Assembly: GCF_030532965.1 (NCBI RefSeq)
Contig: NZ_JAUNKC010000010.1
Span: 25,406-89,405 of the forward strand
DNA length: 64,000 bases
Direction of reading: 5' to 3'
From: Corynebacterium sp.
Lineage (GTDB): Bacteria; Actinomycetota; Actinomycetes; Mycobacteriales; Mycobacteriaceae
Below the pieces are notes generated by a model that worked only from the letters and a program-made list of their open reading frames with translations, was not told the DNA's origin and searched no databases. Both the position numbers and the translations under genes were made by a program. Of this stretch, positions 54,831-63,748 are shown in pieces; within the stretch, counting starts at the first letter, position 1, and every line of letters begins with the position of its first letter.

Positions 54831-55229
54831 ATGACGTTGCTTGACGGTTTAGTGGGGAAGACCTTAGATGGTGTCACCACCGAGGGGTATCTCATCGAGG
54901 ACTCCATCATTTTTACCTGCGTTACCTTGTGGCTTCGTTGCTCTGATAAGGCGATTTACAAGTTGGATTGGGGGTATGGGGATATTGGATGTTCGCTCGT
55001 TGATGAGATTGATCTGGAATGGGATGGCGAATCGGATCGGCCATACCCCGCAGAACTGTATGACATTGATTTAGGGGTGGTGGAAAAAGTCGAGGTCAAC
55101 GACCGAAACTCGATGGTGGAAATCCACACCAACTTTGGGGTTCTCACCATTGATGCCTGGTGTGTCGATGGGTTTCACCACTACTTTGTCCCCAACGGCC
55201 CGCTCATGCATTTACCACCAGAAAAGTAG
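54831..55229 (+). CDS. Small acidic protein, tandem paralogue 2, 132 aa
   Basis: Paralogue of the previous gene: MTLLDGLVGKTLDGVTTEGY at the start, LDWGYGDIGCSL in the middle, VLTIDAWCVDGFHHYFVPNG near the end. CATAAT (54815-54820) about ten bases before the ATG could be a -10 for a leaderless or very short-leader mRNA. Function unknown. Confidence 0.72.
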   Translation: MTLLDGLVGKTLDGVTTEGYLIEDSIIFTCVTLWLRCSDKAIYKLDWGYGDIGCSLVDEIDLEWDGESDRPYPAELYDIDLGVVEKVEVNDRNSMVEIHTNFGVLTIDAWCVDGFHHYFVPNGPLMHLPPEK

Positions 55230-55234
55230 CGGGG

Positions 55235-55328
55235 TGGGAAGGCGCTCGGATTTGAACCGAGAACCAGTCGGCTTTGCAACCGCTCTACCTAAAGGCTACA
55301 AGCCTTCTTTGAGCTACACCTTCCCACC
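55235..55328 (-). tRNA. tRNA-like element, abnormal or pseudo-tRNA
   Basis: Read on the minus strand, it has an acceptor GAAGGTG (55323-55317) paired with CGCCTTC (55244-55238), with pairing extended outwards to 12 bp. A D stem GCTC/GAGC follows TA, and a normal T arm CTCGG-TTCAAAT-CCGAG (55261-55245) is present, with CCA next to the 3' end. Two parts are abnormal. The D loop holds an additional hairpin (AAGGCT-TGT-AGCCTT). The anticodon region is about three bases short and reads CGGTT-GCAA-AGCCG, which folds to a GNRA-capped hairpin without a seven-base anticodon loop. If read as a tRNA, the GCA trinucleotide would suggest Cys. A decayed tRNA or a tRNA-like ncRNA are both possible. Confidence 0.45.
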
Positions 55329-55357
55329 TTGGACACATTCTAGCCCACGAAGCACCC

Positions 55358-56242
55358 CTACTGCGTACACAATGTTGCGCAGGCCGGATTGATCCCACTC
55401 AACAAAGAAACAATGGCTTCGTGGTTGCGCGACACAGCGGCATACCCCGAAAGGTCGGGAACCCACAACGACTGTGCGGGATCAACATCATTGCCCGCGC
55501 ACACCGATCGGATAAGCGCAGGCGAACACGGTTTTTCACCTTGCAGAACCTCCCACGGCTTCGGCACGTGAGCAAACACCGGGCACTCGGTGGAAATCCC
55601 CCGCGGTGGAACCATGCCCAGAAAACGGTGTGAGCGCTCAAGGTCAAAACCAGCCCCGGCAAGAAGACGTAGGAAATGAAACCGCAGCACATTCCACGCA
55701 TTCGCCGTCACATTCCGCGCCGCACGGTTCGAGTCATCGGTGTGCAACGATTCAAGGCGTGAAGCCAAGAAAGAAAGCTCCGCAAAATACACCGCGATCA
55801 TCTGCGCCAACTGCCCATCACTTAACTGAGCTACAACATCAAGGCCACAATGCACGTGTGCCAGCACATCAGGACGAGAATCATCAGATGCGAGAGCATG
55901 GGCTAAAAACTCTTGCTCAAGTGGGGAAAGCTCCAGCCTAGTATTTAAAGAATAGTACTGGTAGTGGGCGATTTGCTTCCGCCTATTCACAAACAGTGCC
56001 ACAAAAAGCGCCGCCTTGTCGCAGGCGAGGAAATCCTCCTCACCCACCCTGTAGGCGAGCCCAGCAAATCCCATCAACGCGCATCGCTGCGCTTCCCACG
56101 TTCGTTGCGCCCGCTGAATCTTCCGGTCGAGTTGAATCAAACACCGAAGAATGCGCCGATACTGACGCGGACTCAGTTCAGGAAACCTTTGCCCAAGATC
56201 GGTGCGAGAAAAACGGGAAGAAAAACCCACACGAGGTTCCAC
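55358..56242 (-). CDS. Unknown helical protein, 294 aa
   Basis: Not recognised. Basic N-terminus (SRTDLGQRFPELSPRQYRRI), then mainly alpha-helical sequence (ALFVALFVNRRKQIAHYQYY, LSPLEQEFLAHALASDD, NAWNVLRFHFLRLLAGAGFD). The listed start is a GTG at 56242, inside the upstream gene, giving a 70-base overlap in a different frame; the next ATG is at 56071. A frameshift joining the two genes is an alternative. It lies between the tRNA-like element and the second P cluster. Confidence 0.65.
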   Translation of the reverse strand: MEPRVGFSSRFSRTDLGQRFPELSPRQYRRILRCLIQLDRKIQRAQRTWEAQRCALMGFAGLAYRVGEEDFLACDKAALFVALFVNRRKQIAHYQYYSLNTRLELSPLEQEFLAHALASDDSRPDVLAHVHCGLDVVAQLSDGQLAQMIAVYFAELSFLASRLESLHTDDSNRAARNVTANAWNVLRFHFLRLLAGAGFDLERSHRFLGMVPPRGISTECPVFAHVPKPWEVLQGEKPCSPALIRSVCAGNDVDPAQSLWVPDLSGYAAVSRNHEAIVSLLSGINPACATLCTQ

Positions 56243-56952
56243 CCGAGAAATCTCAAGGTATCCGCAACATTGCGGCTAAGCTGCGCGTAAGACTCGAACG
56301 TAAGGGAAGGGGCACCTGGAATGGTGCGTAGATGCTGGTTGGCGGCGTCGATAAGCGAAGAAAGCTCAGGGAGCGTGGGGAAATCGAAAAACGAAAAAGA
56401 CTCAGCATACAAAGGCGCACGCAGGTGGGCAGGGACACCGCTTTCCACCAAAAGTTTGGTCACATCCTCGGTATTTCGCCGATCCGACAACCCCGCATGA
56501 AGCCGACAAAGCGCATCATAGTCGCAGGTAACGGAATCATCGAACGAATCAATAACTCGCACCGTCGAACATACAACAGGCGTGGAATCCTTCATCCGCG
56601 CGGGAAACCCCAGCTCCTGGAAAGCGGGCTGTGTCCACCACCGTTCATCACAGGACCCCAACGAACCTGCCCCCACAAAGAGTGAATCACACGAACCCAG
56701 CTTGGATATCGCCACATCCTCAACCTCAACCGCGCACGCTGGCGAGCCGTCGGCGAAAAAGAACACAAACCGACGATCTTTCGGGGGCAATTCCCGAAAC
56801 TCCCGCACCTGCATGAGTGGAAGCGTGCGCGATCGTGGCGCCGCAATGACCAGCGACTGATTCCCGCGAATCTCGTTCAGCAGCCCATCGTGCTCCTTGG
56901 CCGTGCGAACCTGCGGATTGTGATGGATCAAGCCAAGTTGTTCAAATTCCAT
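56173..56952 (-). CDS. Unknown protein, 259 aa
   Basis: Not recognised. I start it at the ATG at 56952 (MEFEQLGLIHHNPQVRTAKE); an in-frame start at 57057 would extend into the divergent promoter area. Soluble-looking body (FREELPP-type segment REFRELPPKDRRFVFFFADG, DYDALCRLHAGLSDRRNTED). The last 25 residues (LGWNLVWVFLPVFLAPILG) become suddenly hydrophobic exactly where the next gene overlaps in another frame. That suggests the natural reading may shift frame there. Divergent from P7a. Confidence 0.65.
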   Translation of the reverse strand: MEFEQLGLIHHNPQVRTAKEHDGLLNEIRGNQSLVIAAPRSRTLPLMQVREFRELPPKDRRFVFFFADGSPACAVEVEDVAISKLGSCDSLFVGAGSLGSCDERWWTQPAFQELGFPARMKDSTPVVCSTVRVIDSFDDSVTCDYDALCRLHAGLSDRRNTEDVTKLLVESGVPAHLRAPLYAESFSFFDFPTLPELSSLIDAANQHLRTIPGAPSLTFESYAQLSRNVADTLRFLGWNLVWVFLPVFLAPILGKGFLN

Positions 56953-57242
56953 GCATCTTAAGATACATAAGGCTTTACCTGCATGAATGTGATTTCTGTG
57001 AAAGAAAATGGTTGGATTCTGGTAACTCACGGCTAATGACAGCTCAATAGGATTCATTCCTTAATCGCACAGAGGAGCGTACGCAAGAAAACTGAGCACT
57101 AGTTGGAATGAACAACTCCTGGTGGCGGTTACCCAGTTGCGAAGAAAACAGGATGTAGGCGTGAAACCTTTGGGATACACTTGCAGCGATTGTGTGCAAA
57201 GTGGTAGAGATTTGCGTAAGAGCCGGAGGGATGAACGAGCCG

Positions 57243-59210
57243 ATGCTTGAGCCGACTGTGAAGGAAGCGGTCAAGGTTTTCCGGGAATTGGGGTGGGTTG
57301 ACCAGCCCTTATCCGCCGCCCCCATCCTCGACTGCGGTGACGAGAACCAACGCGAACTCGTAGTAAAAGCACTGGAAGCGACCCCCATTGAGCGTCATCC
57401 CGGCGGGGTGCAGGCGGGGAAGTCGGTGTACCCGATCGATGTGGCAATGTTTTCCCTCTTCGCAATACGAATGGGTGTTTCTGCGCGATGTGCGGTGGCG
57501 TTGCCCTTGTCCAGCAACTGGGCAATCGTGGCGGGGTGCATAGCAGAACGTGGCCCAAAATTTGCGGAAGATTTTTTAGAGCACCTGCCGCAATTCGACC
57601 CAACTGACAGTAGTTGGTTCCATACGGGGCATCTAAGCCACAGCGTGCCGGTGTGGCTGCATGTGGTACACACTGAGTTGGGGCTTCCAATTCCGCGGGA
57701 CCACGTTTTCCTGCAACACTGGGCCATTGCTGCCGCGCGAATATTTGTGGGAAAACTCCCGGAGGGCATTGAGACTTTCTATGGTGAGGTGGATGAGTTG
57801 CCCACCCAAAAAGATTTTCTCGCCAGCGCCACTCACTTCGTCGGCCCAGCCGTTGAAGCGGGTGTGCCCGTTAATGGGGCGTTGGGGCTTTTGTTTCCCG
57901 TGTTAGTGGCGGAAGGAAAGCTTTCCCGCCCGGTGGCGATCGGGTGGGTTGTGGCTGCCGCAGTGTCGGCGGTGCGTCCGAAAGAACGAAAATTCTGCAT
58001 TGATCTGCTGCTGAACCAGCTCGGTGCAACGGATGAAGAGTTAGCTGCTCATTGTGTGGCGCTATCGATGCTGGTCACGGCCGATTCTCACGCGGTGAGT
58101 ACGGTCGGTATTCGCCTGTTGCGTGCGGTTGATGCGTCTTCGCTTGTCGACGTCGCCATCGGTGCGTTGTCCGCCACGACGAAAACAGCCCAACGGGCAG
58201 TCCTAGAAGTGCTTGGATCCCGCACGGATCTGCCGGATTCTTGCGTGGCGGCGCTTCTTCCACAGGTGAGTGAGCTTGCTCGCTCGCAGGACTTACGGGT
58301 GAAGTCACGAGCGAACAAGGTTCTTCGGCTTTGGGGCTGTGATCTGTCAATTGATAACACGCCAGCTAAAACTCCTTCCACACGGAAAACGATAGAAATC
58401 GATACCGATACGTATGAAGAACCGATGAGCGATGAAGAGTTTGCTCAGGTGTGGCAACCACCCAAGTTGAAAATGAAGCAGCTTAAACCTGTTCTGGATG
58501 GTATGAGGATTGAGCTGCGGCTCGAGGATACCTTCGGTGTTGAAGATATTGCCGTGGTGATGACGTTGCCCGACCAGTCTGCAACTTTGCTGAAACCAGC
58601 TTCTGGGTATCCGGCACCACATACGCCACTGGCCTGGCAATGCCAGGTGCTTGATGCGCCACTGACCGCAGGGGGAACGAGAGTTCAGATGTATCCCAAG
58701 TGGCGGGCTGGCGAGTGGGTGTTGGAGAAAAGCACTGTCCCGATGGACGAATCTGTGCTGCCGGTGACAATCCTGTCGCTCGCATTTGCACAACTGTGCA
58801 CGAAGGAAAGCTTCGAATTTGTCAGTCGCCCGTTGCAAACCTACCTGGACATGACCCTCGTCAGCCCGAAAGCCGTGGTGGCAAGTATGAAACAACTACT
58901 TGCATGCGAGTTTTTCAACCCTGGAAGGGCGGCTCGGTTCATTGCGGAGAACCCAACTTGTATCGCCACGTTGTGGCCAGTTGTGACGGAATCGCTGGCG
59001 TGGGCAGCACAGCAACCCACCCTGCCGCGTTGGGTCAATGATGTGCTCAAAGTTGCGCTCGCCCAGGTGAAAGTTTTATCGGCAGCGACACGACGCGGGG
59101 AAATTCCACCTCAGCAGTGGGAACCACTCGGGGTTCTTGCAGCCCATAGTGGCAAAAGCGTTGCGTTGAGTCACGCCCGTGAGCTTCACTCGAAGCTTTC
59201 GATTAAGTAG
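57243..59210 (+). CDS. P7a: A-C paralogue without module B, 655 aa
   Basis: Module A (MLEPTVKEAVKVFRELGW, ending near residue 380 with LRVKSRANKVLRLWGC) is joined directly to a module C. Module C begins near 394 (MSDEEFAQVWQPPKLKMKQL) and shows TLWPVVTESLAWAAQQ and PRWVNDVLKVALAQV near the end. Module B is missing but is encoded as a separate gene 15 bp downstream (P7b). The ATG at 57243 agrees with the family N-terminus; in-frame starts at 57231 and 57192 exist, and the GGAGGG at 57225-57230 lies too close to 57231. Function unknown. Confidence 0.83.
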   Translation: MLEPTVKEAVKVFRELGWVDQPLSAAPILDCGDENQRELVVKALEATPIERHPGGVQAGKSVYPIDVAMFSLFAIRMGVSARCAVALPLSSNWAIVAGCIAERGPKFAEDFLEHLPQFDPTDSSWFHTGHLSHSVPVWLHVVHTELGLPIPRDHVFLQHWAIAAARIFVGKLPEGIETFYGEVDELPTQKDFLASATHFVGPAVEAGVPVNGALGLLFPVLVAEGKLSRPVAIGWVVAAAVSAVRPKERKFCIDLLLNQLGATDEELAAHCVALSMLVTADSHAVSTVGIRLLRAVDASSLVDVAIGALSATTKTAQRAVLEVLGSRTDLPDSCVAALLPQVSELARSQDLRVKSRANKVLRLWGCDLSIDNTPAKTPSTRKTIEIDTDTYEEPMSDEEFAQVWQPPKLKMKQLKPVLDGMRIELRLEDTFGVEDIAVVMTLPDQSATLLKPASGYPAPHTPLAWQCQVLDAPLTAGGTRVQMYPKWRAGEWVLEKSTVPMDESVLPVTILSLAFAQLCTKESFEFVSRPLQTYLDMTLVSPKAVVASMKQLLACEFFNPGRAARFIAENPTCIATLWPVVTESLAWAAQQPTLPRWVNDVLKVALAQVKVLSAATRRGEIPPQQWEPLGVLAAHSGKSVALSHARELHSKLSIK

Positions 59211-59225
59211 GGAGGGTAGATCATT

Positions 59226-60326
59226 GTGACACTGAATACGCGCCCTTTTCCCAGTTCACCGCCTGATTCGGCGGCGACATTCATTGCTTGGGCGGCAGAA
59301 AATCTTCATACGGCTTACGGCTCAAACTGTGGGTTTGAGCAGTTTCTTGCCCACACCGTAGCCCTGTACCATCGCGATCCGGGAGGGCTATTAAATGCTG
59401 TACGGAAAACGGCACCTTCCCAGCTACCGTGGCAGTGGGCGGACTGGGCTGATGATTCTTTGACGTGGACGCGGGTGATACGCGACCACGATTTGGTTGA
59501 AGCACGCACCAGGGCGGTGTTGTGCCATCTTGACACAGTGCCTGTTTTGCTGTCTGAACCCTCCTTCACTGATTTAAGTGTGAGCCTTCAAGACCTGCTC
59601 CGCAGAATGAAAGTTTATGAGGATAGAAAACTTCCTGTCCTGGAGCCTGACTTCGTTATTGCGCTGACGCGGCTGCGTGAAGCAGCATCCCGCATTGAAG
59701 CACGCGAACACCTGGTGGAACAATGCCACCGGATTGCGGTGCCGATCCTGCTTGATACTGGGCGTGAGTGCGAACGCTCGGCGGGTGCGGTGCTTGCGGA
59801 ATATTTGTGCGACCCGCATCAAGAACAACGTGATGTGGACAACCCTTACCTTGGGCTTCAACACCCCCATTCGCTGCGGGGGTTACCTGACAGGGTGGGG
59901 AAGTACGCACCCTACTTTTACGCCTTCGAGCCCACCATATTTCCCCTGTGGGCGGAAGCAATTCACGTATCAGTACCGGTGCGGAGCTCGGATTTCGGTG
60001 CGGATATTTCTGGTAGCGAAAAGGACGTGTTAGCGCTTTTCACCCAGATTGCCGAATCCTCCCAACCGTTGTCTCCACGTGCCCAGGCGAAAATTTTGGT
60101 GTGCAGTGCAGGGATGGCAAATTCCATGAACACGATCCCAGCGCTGGAGATCATGTGGCAGCGCGGGCTTTTCCAACCCATTGGCCGGGATTTCCCGTGG
60201 CCGTTAAGTGACCCCGATTTCCTCACCACTTCGCAGTTGCGCAGTTTTCTAGAACAGTTGTGTGCCACGCAGTTGCGGTCTGTTGCCGAATCGGCGCTAG
60301 AGTCCGCAGCGCACTTTTTGCCCTAA
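59226..60326 (+). CDS. P7b: stand-alone module B paralogue, 366 aa
   Basis: Equivalent to module B of P2: VPVLLSEPSFTDLSVSLQD near residue 105-123, LEPDFVIALTRLREAASRIE, SLRGLPDRVGKYAPYFYAFE, LEIMWQRGLFQPIG. The N-terminal 100 residues correspond to the segment after the LWELPRFERG junction. It starts at a GTG with GGGAGG upstream, 15 bp after P7a, so both are probably made together and reconstitute an A-B-C complex in trans. Its stop overlaps the stop of P8 (CTAA). Confidence 0.83.
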   Translation: MTLNTRPFPSSPPDSAATFIAWAAENLHTAYGSNCGFEQFLAHTVALYHRDPGGLLNAVRKTAPSQLPWQWADWADDSLTWTRVIRDHDLVEARTRAVLCHLDTVPVLLSEPSFTDLSVSLQDLLRRMKVYEDRKLPVLEPDFVIALTRLREAASRIEAREHLVEQCHRIAVPILLDTGRECERSAGAVLAEYLCDPHQEQRDVDNPYLGLQHPHSLRGLPDRVGKYAPYFYAFEPTIFPLWAEAIHVSVPVRSSDFGADISGSEKDVLALFTQIAESSQPLSPRAQAKILVCSAGMANSMNTIPALEIMWQRGLFQPIGRDFPWPLSDPDFLTTSQLRSFLEQLCATQLRSVAESALESAAHFLP

Positions 60327-63300
60327 TCAAGTTGGGGTTGACGGTGCTTGACAATTTTCTTCGCCAAAATGGTGATCGCGTCTGAGGCTTGGGAGGTGGC
60401 GACCAATGCCACAGACTCCCAAAAACTATCGTCGACCAGCCCCTCATCAGTGGCTTTGCTTAGTTCCTTCACATACTTCATGGCTGAGCCGAGGGCTTTC
60501 TTTAGCCACGAGGGGGCAGCGGAACCGGCTTGTATGAGCTGTGCCGCGTGAGCGATGGACTCTGTCACGATCGGCCACAGATAGGGCAGAAACTCGGCAT
60601 TGACCGACACAAGCGTAAATAACCGATGCGGGTTGAACTCCTTCCGGGGAAGTAGCCGTCGCATGACCTGGGATATATCCCCACTTGAAACTTCGTTTCT
60701 GGAAAGTTCGTGCAGGAGAAACTCGGTCACATCGTCGGCGTCGTCGTGTGTGGCGAACACAAGTATTGCCGTGAGCACCACGTCGGTGATGGGGAACTGG
60801 CCACCACCAGGAGCTTGTCGACGCCTCGAAACCGCCCACGTACCATCACTGTGAAACAGTTGCCACGGTTCCTCCTGGAGGTAGCTGGGCTTTGGGTTCT
60901 CAGCGGTAGATACAAAAATTGTGTCGTTGAACCGAAAATCCGAAAAATCAGTGAGGCTGCGAATATACAGTTTTTCACCTTCGGGTGTTTCCACGGGGCT
61001 GACCAGCCACAGGTCTGCGGACCTCAGGTTCTTCCCATAACCGGAAGAAGCTACCGAGCGTGCCGCCACCGTGTGAAGCTTCGCGTGTGTATCTACCAGT
61101 CGGGAACAGGCCGTCGCCTGCTTCCACTTCCTTGTAGTCACAGTTTCGGCAGGAGCTGGTTTGAACTCGTCCGCTTGGTGTGGGGAATCATCATGAGCTG
61201 GGGATTCGGGCAACGCCGCCACAATGGCTTTTGCGGCCCGAACCGTCTTCGACCCGCCTTTCTTTGCGGCAAAGGCACGCGCCCCAGGAACTAGGGCTGC
61301 CCATTCGGGTGCTTTCTTTTCTTTCAGGGCTGCAGCCACGTATGGTGCTAGTTCGGCCATGGCTTCTGCAATGTCGGATGCGCCGGGAACGGGTTTCTCG
61401 ATGGGTGAAGCGCGGTAGAGTAGGGCGTCGAAAAGCGGCCAGATAATCGAGAGTAAACCGTCATAAGCGAGTTCGAGCAGGGGCTGCGCCAACCCCTTAA
61501 AGTGCGTGTCGCCGATCACCCAATCCAGGCGGTCGACATCAACCACACCAGGGTGCAGAAGACCTCGATCCCAGGCCTGACGGATCGACTCACCCACGGT
61601 GGAGAGAGTTTTGCGTGCCGTGGGTCGAACACAGCCCAGCAGGTTCACTGCAATCGCAGGGGTGAGCGGGTACTTACGGTGGGCAGCGTGCGCGGCGAGC
61701 ACATTTAGCCGCTGCTGGTCCGCCTGCCTAGTCCACGACATTTCCGTGTACGCAGCATCGTCCCACCGAGGATGAATGATCGCCATTTCACTCCACCGAT
61801 GCGGGGTGAGCTGCTGTTTATGTATCCCAAGGGTGAGGAAAGTCGGCGGCGTGGGGTGCTGCTTTGTCACCCACTGCGCACGCTTTTCCCCATTAGCCCA
61901 GCCCTGCCCAGTCTGAAGTGGAGGCTCAACCACCGGTGAGGCGAGGTATTCCACGATGACCACGCCCACGGACTTCTTCGACGTTTGATCGGCGGAGATC
62001 AGAATTGGGATGTCGCTGTACCTGCGGGCACTATCGGCTAACGTGTCCGTATTGCAACCGTCGAGGTCGAGGCGGTAAAGCGCCAACGCAAGATCGGGTG
62101 CGGCAACTGCCTGCCCCGTTTCTTGAAACAGATCGAGGCGGGCGAAAAAATCCTCGCGGGAAATGCTGCAATCCACAAAGGACGGTGTGGAAAGAACACA
62201 TGGGTACGAGCCCAAATTTTTAACGATCAGGTTGCCTCTTACCTCGGTGATGGCCGACCACGGATCTGTGGTTTCCCGCACCCCCTGCGGCGCAGGCGCA
62301 TCCTTTGCCCACTTAAGCAAAGAATCCAGCCAACCCCACGCCCAACTGCTGCTGCGGCAGGCGCGTTTCGCGGCACCCTCATCGCGAATCGCCAACTCAA
62401 CAACCTGGGCAAGTAACCGTTCAAGGGCATGCACGTCGTACATATCGCGTTCGACCAACGCCAAGTTGTGCGTGATCTGCTCCACAGTAGCTTCGGGAAC
62501 CTCAAATCTTTCCAGCTTCCACAACGGTGGGGTAGGCTGCCACAAGCTGGCTGTGGGTAGATCATCTGCCTCAGTTGGGGCGTCTGTGATTCCTGGATCT
62601 TGGGCAAGACCCCACACAGTCAGAACACCATTCGCCGCGCGAGCAACCTGCCGATCCTTGGCTCCAGCAAGCTCCACAATCCGTGGCTGAAGAACTTCGC
62701 AAACATCCAAGGTGGGTGTTGGGCGTTCCGCGAGCGCTTTGAGCACCATACGTTGCGCTTTCAGCACAGTCGAATACAACCCTGGTAAGGCGACATCGCA
62801 GAGGTTTTCGTCAGGAACTATCCCGATAAGTCGCACCCCAAAGTACTGGAGATAAGAGCCGTCACCGGCGGAAACTGCGCCCGCGAGACTGTTAGCATGC
62901 GCAAGAAGTTCCTCATCGGTGACTTCCAGCTCCTTACACATTTCCACCATGCGGCGTCGCGCACCTGTTCGGGTAGTCGATTCCACAGCATCCGCGACCC
63001 ACTTCACCGCAGTTGCACGAGTGATCATTTCGCGTCGAAGAGCTTCAGCCACCACGTGGCCGAGTGGCCCAGACATGGGGACCTGATTATTCACTGCCGC
63101 TTCGAGGTGCTCCAAGAAACGTGGTTCCAGGTCTTCCCAGGTCAAACGATTTTTAAGCTCGTCAAAGGACGAAACTGGATTCGTATAGGGCTTTTCAAAG
63201 AGCTTGACCACGTCAAGATTCATTACCGCCGAGGCGGCCATCGCCCACACGCGTAGATAGTTCACGTGCTCAGGCAGGGGAACGTCAAAGCCCCAGTCGC

Positions 63301-63748
63301 CGGAGACAAGGAGAAGGGACGTGAAGTTGTGTTCCTCATCAACAAAGATGGTGGTGTCCGCATCGTTAACAGTTCCGCGGGCAGCCTCCGCCATGAAGCT
63401 CTGCACAAATGCGGCACCTCGTTGGGCAATACACTCCGCTTGTACCTTTTGCGTAACCCGGTTCAGAATAAAGCGGTTGATTTGAACATACCGCCGTGCC
63501 GTGATCCCGCACCGTAAACCAAACAGCGCTAACCTACTCTGATCGGCATCCCCAAGGAGGGAGACGTATCTGCCGTGGCTGCCAGTGGCCTCAAAGGTGT
63601 CCCAGTCGCCAGATTTTAATCCTTGGACTGCAAGTTTTTGTTGCGCGGCGTCGCCGATGGGAAGGTTGGGGAGGTCTTCCTGCTTGGCATCCTTCCAGCC
63701 GAACTGATGGTACAGGTCCAATGCTTGCGGTAAGGAGCGGTTGGCCAC
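60323..63748 (-). CDS. P8: full-length A-B-C paralogue, 1141 aa
   Basis: Starts at GTG (63748) with AAAGGA about eight bases upstream. Module A, about 1-400; junction PPLWKLERFEVPEATVEQI; module B with YPCVLSTPSFVDCSISRED near 516, a form closer to the DUF7824-type LSTPT pattern I recall from streptomycetes than to the LSEPSF of P1-P4; end of B at RAFAAKKGGSKTVRAAKAIV; module C to the end with LPYLWPIVTESIAHAAQLI and PSWLKKALGSAMKYVKEL. The most divergent full-length member. It is convergent with P7b and contains two 13-mer copies. Function unknown. Confidence 0.86.
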   Translation of the reverse strand: MANRSLPQALDLYHQFGWKDAKQEDLPNLPIGDAAQQKLAVQGLKSGDWDTFEATGSHGRYVSLLGDADQSRLALFGLRCGITARRYVQINRFILNRVTQKVQAECIAQRGAAFVQSFMAEAARGTVNDADTTIFVDEEHNFTSLLLVSGDWGFDVPLPEHVNYLRVWAMAASAVMNLDVVKLFEKPYTNPVSSFDELKNRLTWEDLEPRFLEHLEAAVNNQVPMSGPLGHVVAEALRREMITRATAVKWVADAVESTTRTGARRRMVEMCKELEVTDEELLAHANSLAGAVSAGDGSYLQYFGVRLIGIVPDENLCDVALPGLYSTVLKAQRMVLKALAERPTPTLDVCEVLQPRIVELAGAKDRQVARAANGVLTVWGLAQDPGITDAPTEADDLPTASLWQPTPPLWKLERFEVPEATVEQITHNLALVERDMYDVHALERLLAQVVELAIRDEGAAKRACRSSSWAWGWLDSLLKWAKDAPAPQGVRETTDPWSAITEVRGNLIVKNLGSYPCVLSTPSFVDCSISREDFFARLDLFQETGQAVAAPDLALALYRLDLDGCNTDTLADSARRYSDIPILISADQTSKKSVGVVIVEYLASPVVEPPLQTGQGWANGEKRAQWVTKQHPTPPTFLTLGIHKQQLTPHRWSEMAIIHPRWDDAAYTEMSWTRQADQQRLNVLAAHAAHRKYPLTPAIAVNLLGCVRPTARKTLSTVGESIRQAWDRGLLHPGVVDVDRLDWVIGDTHFKGLAQPLLELAYDGLLSIIWPLFDALLYRASPIEKPVPGASDIAEAMAELAPYVAAALKEKKAPEWAALVPGARAFAAKKGGSKTVRAAKAIVAALPESPAHDDSPHQADEFKPAPAETVTTRKWKQATACSRLVDTHAKLHTVAARSVASSGYGKNLRSADLWLVSPVETPEGEKLYIRSLTDFSDFRFNDTIFVSTAENPKPSYLQEEPWQLFHSDGTWAVSRRRQAPGGGQFPITDVVLTAILVFATHDDADDVTEFLLHELSRNEVSSGDISQVMRRLLPRKEFNPHRLFTLVSVNAEFLPYLWPIVTESIAHAAQLIQAGSAAPSWLKKALGSAMKYVKELSKATDEGLVDDSFWESVALVATSQASDAITILAKKIVKHRQPQLD

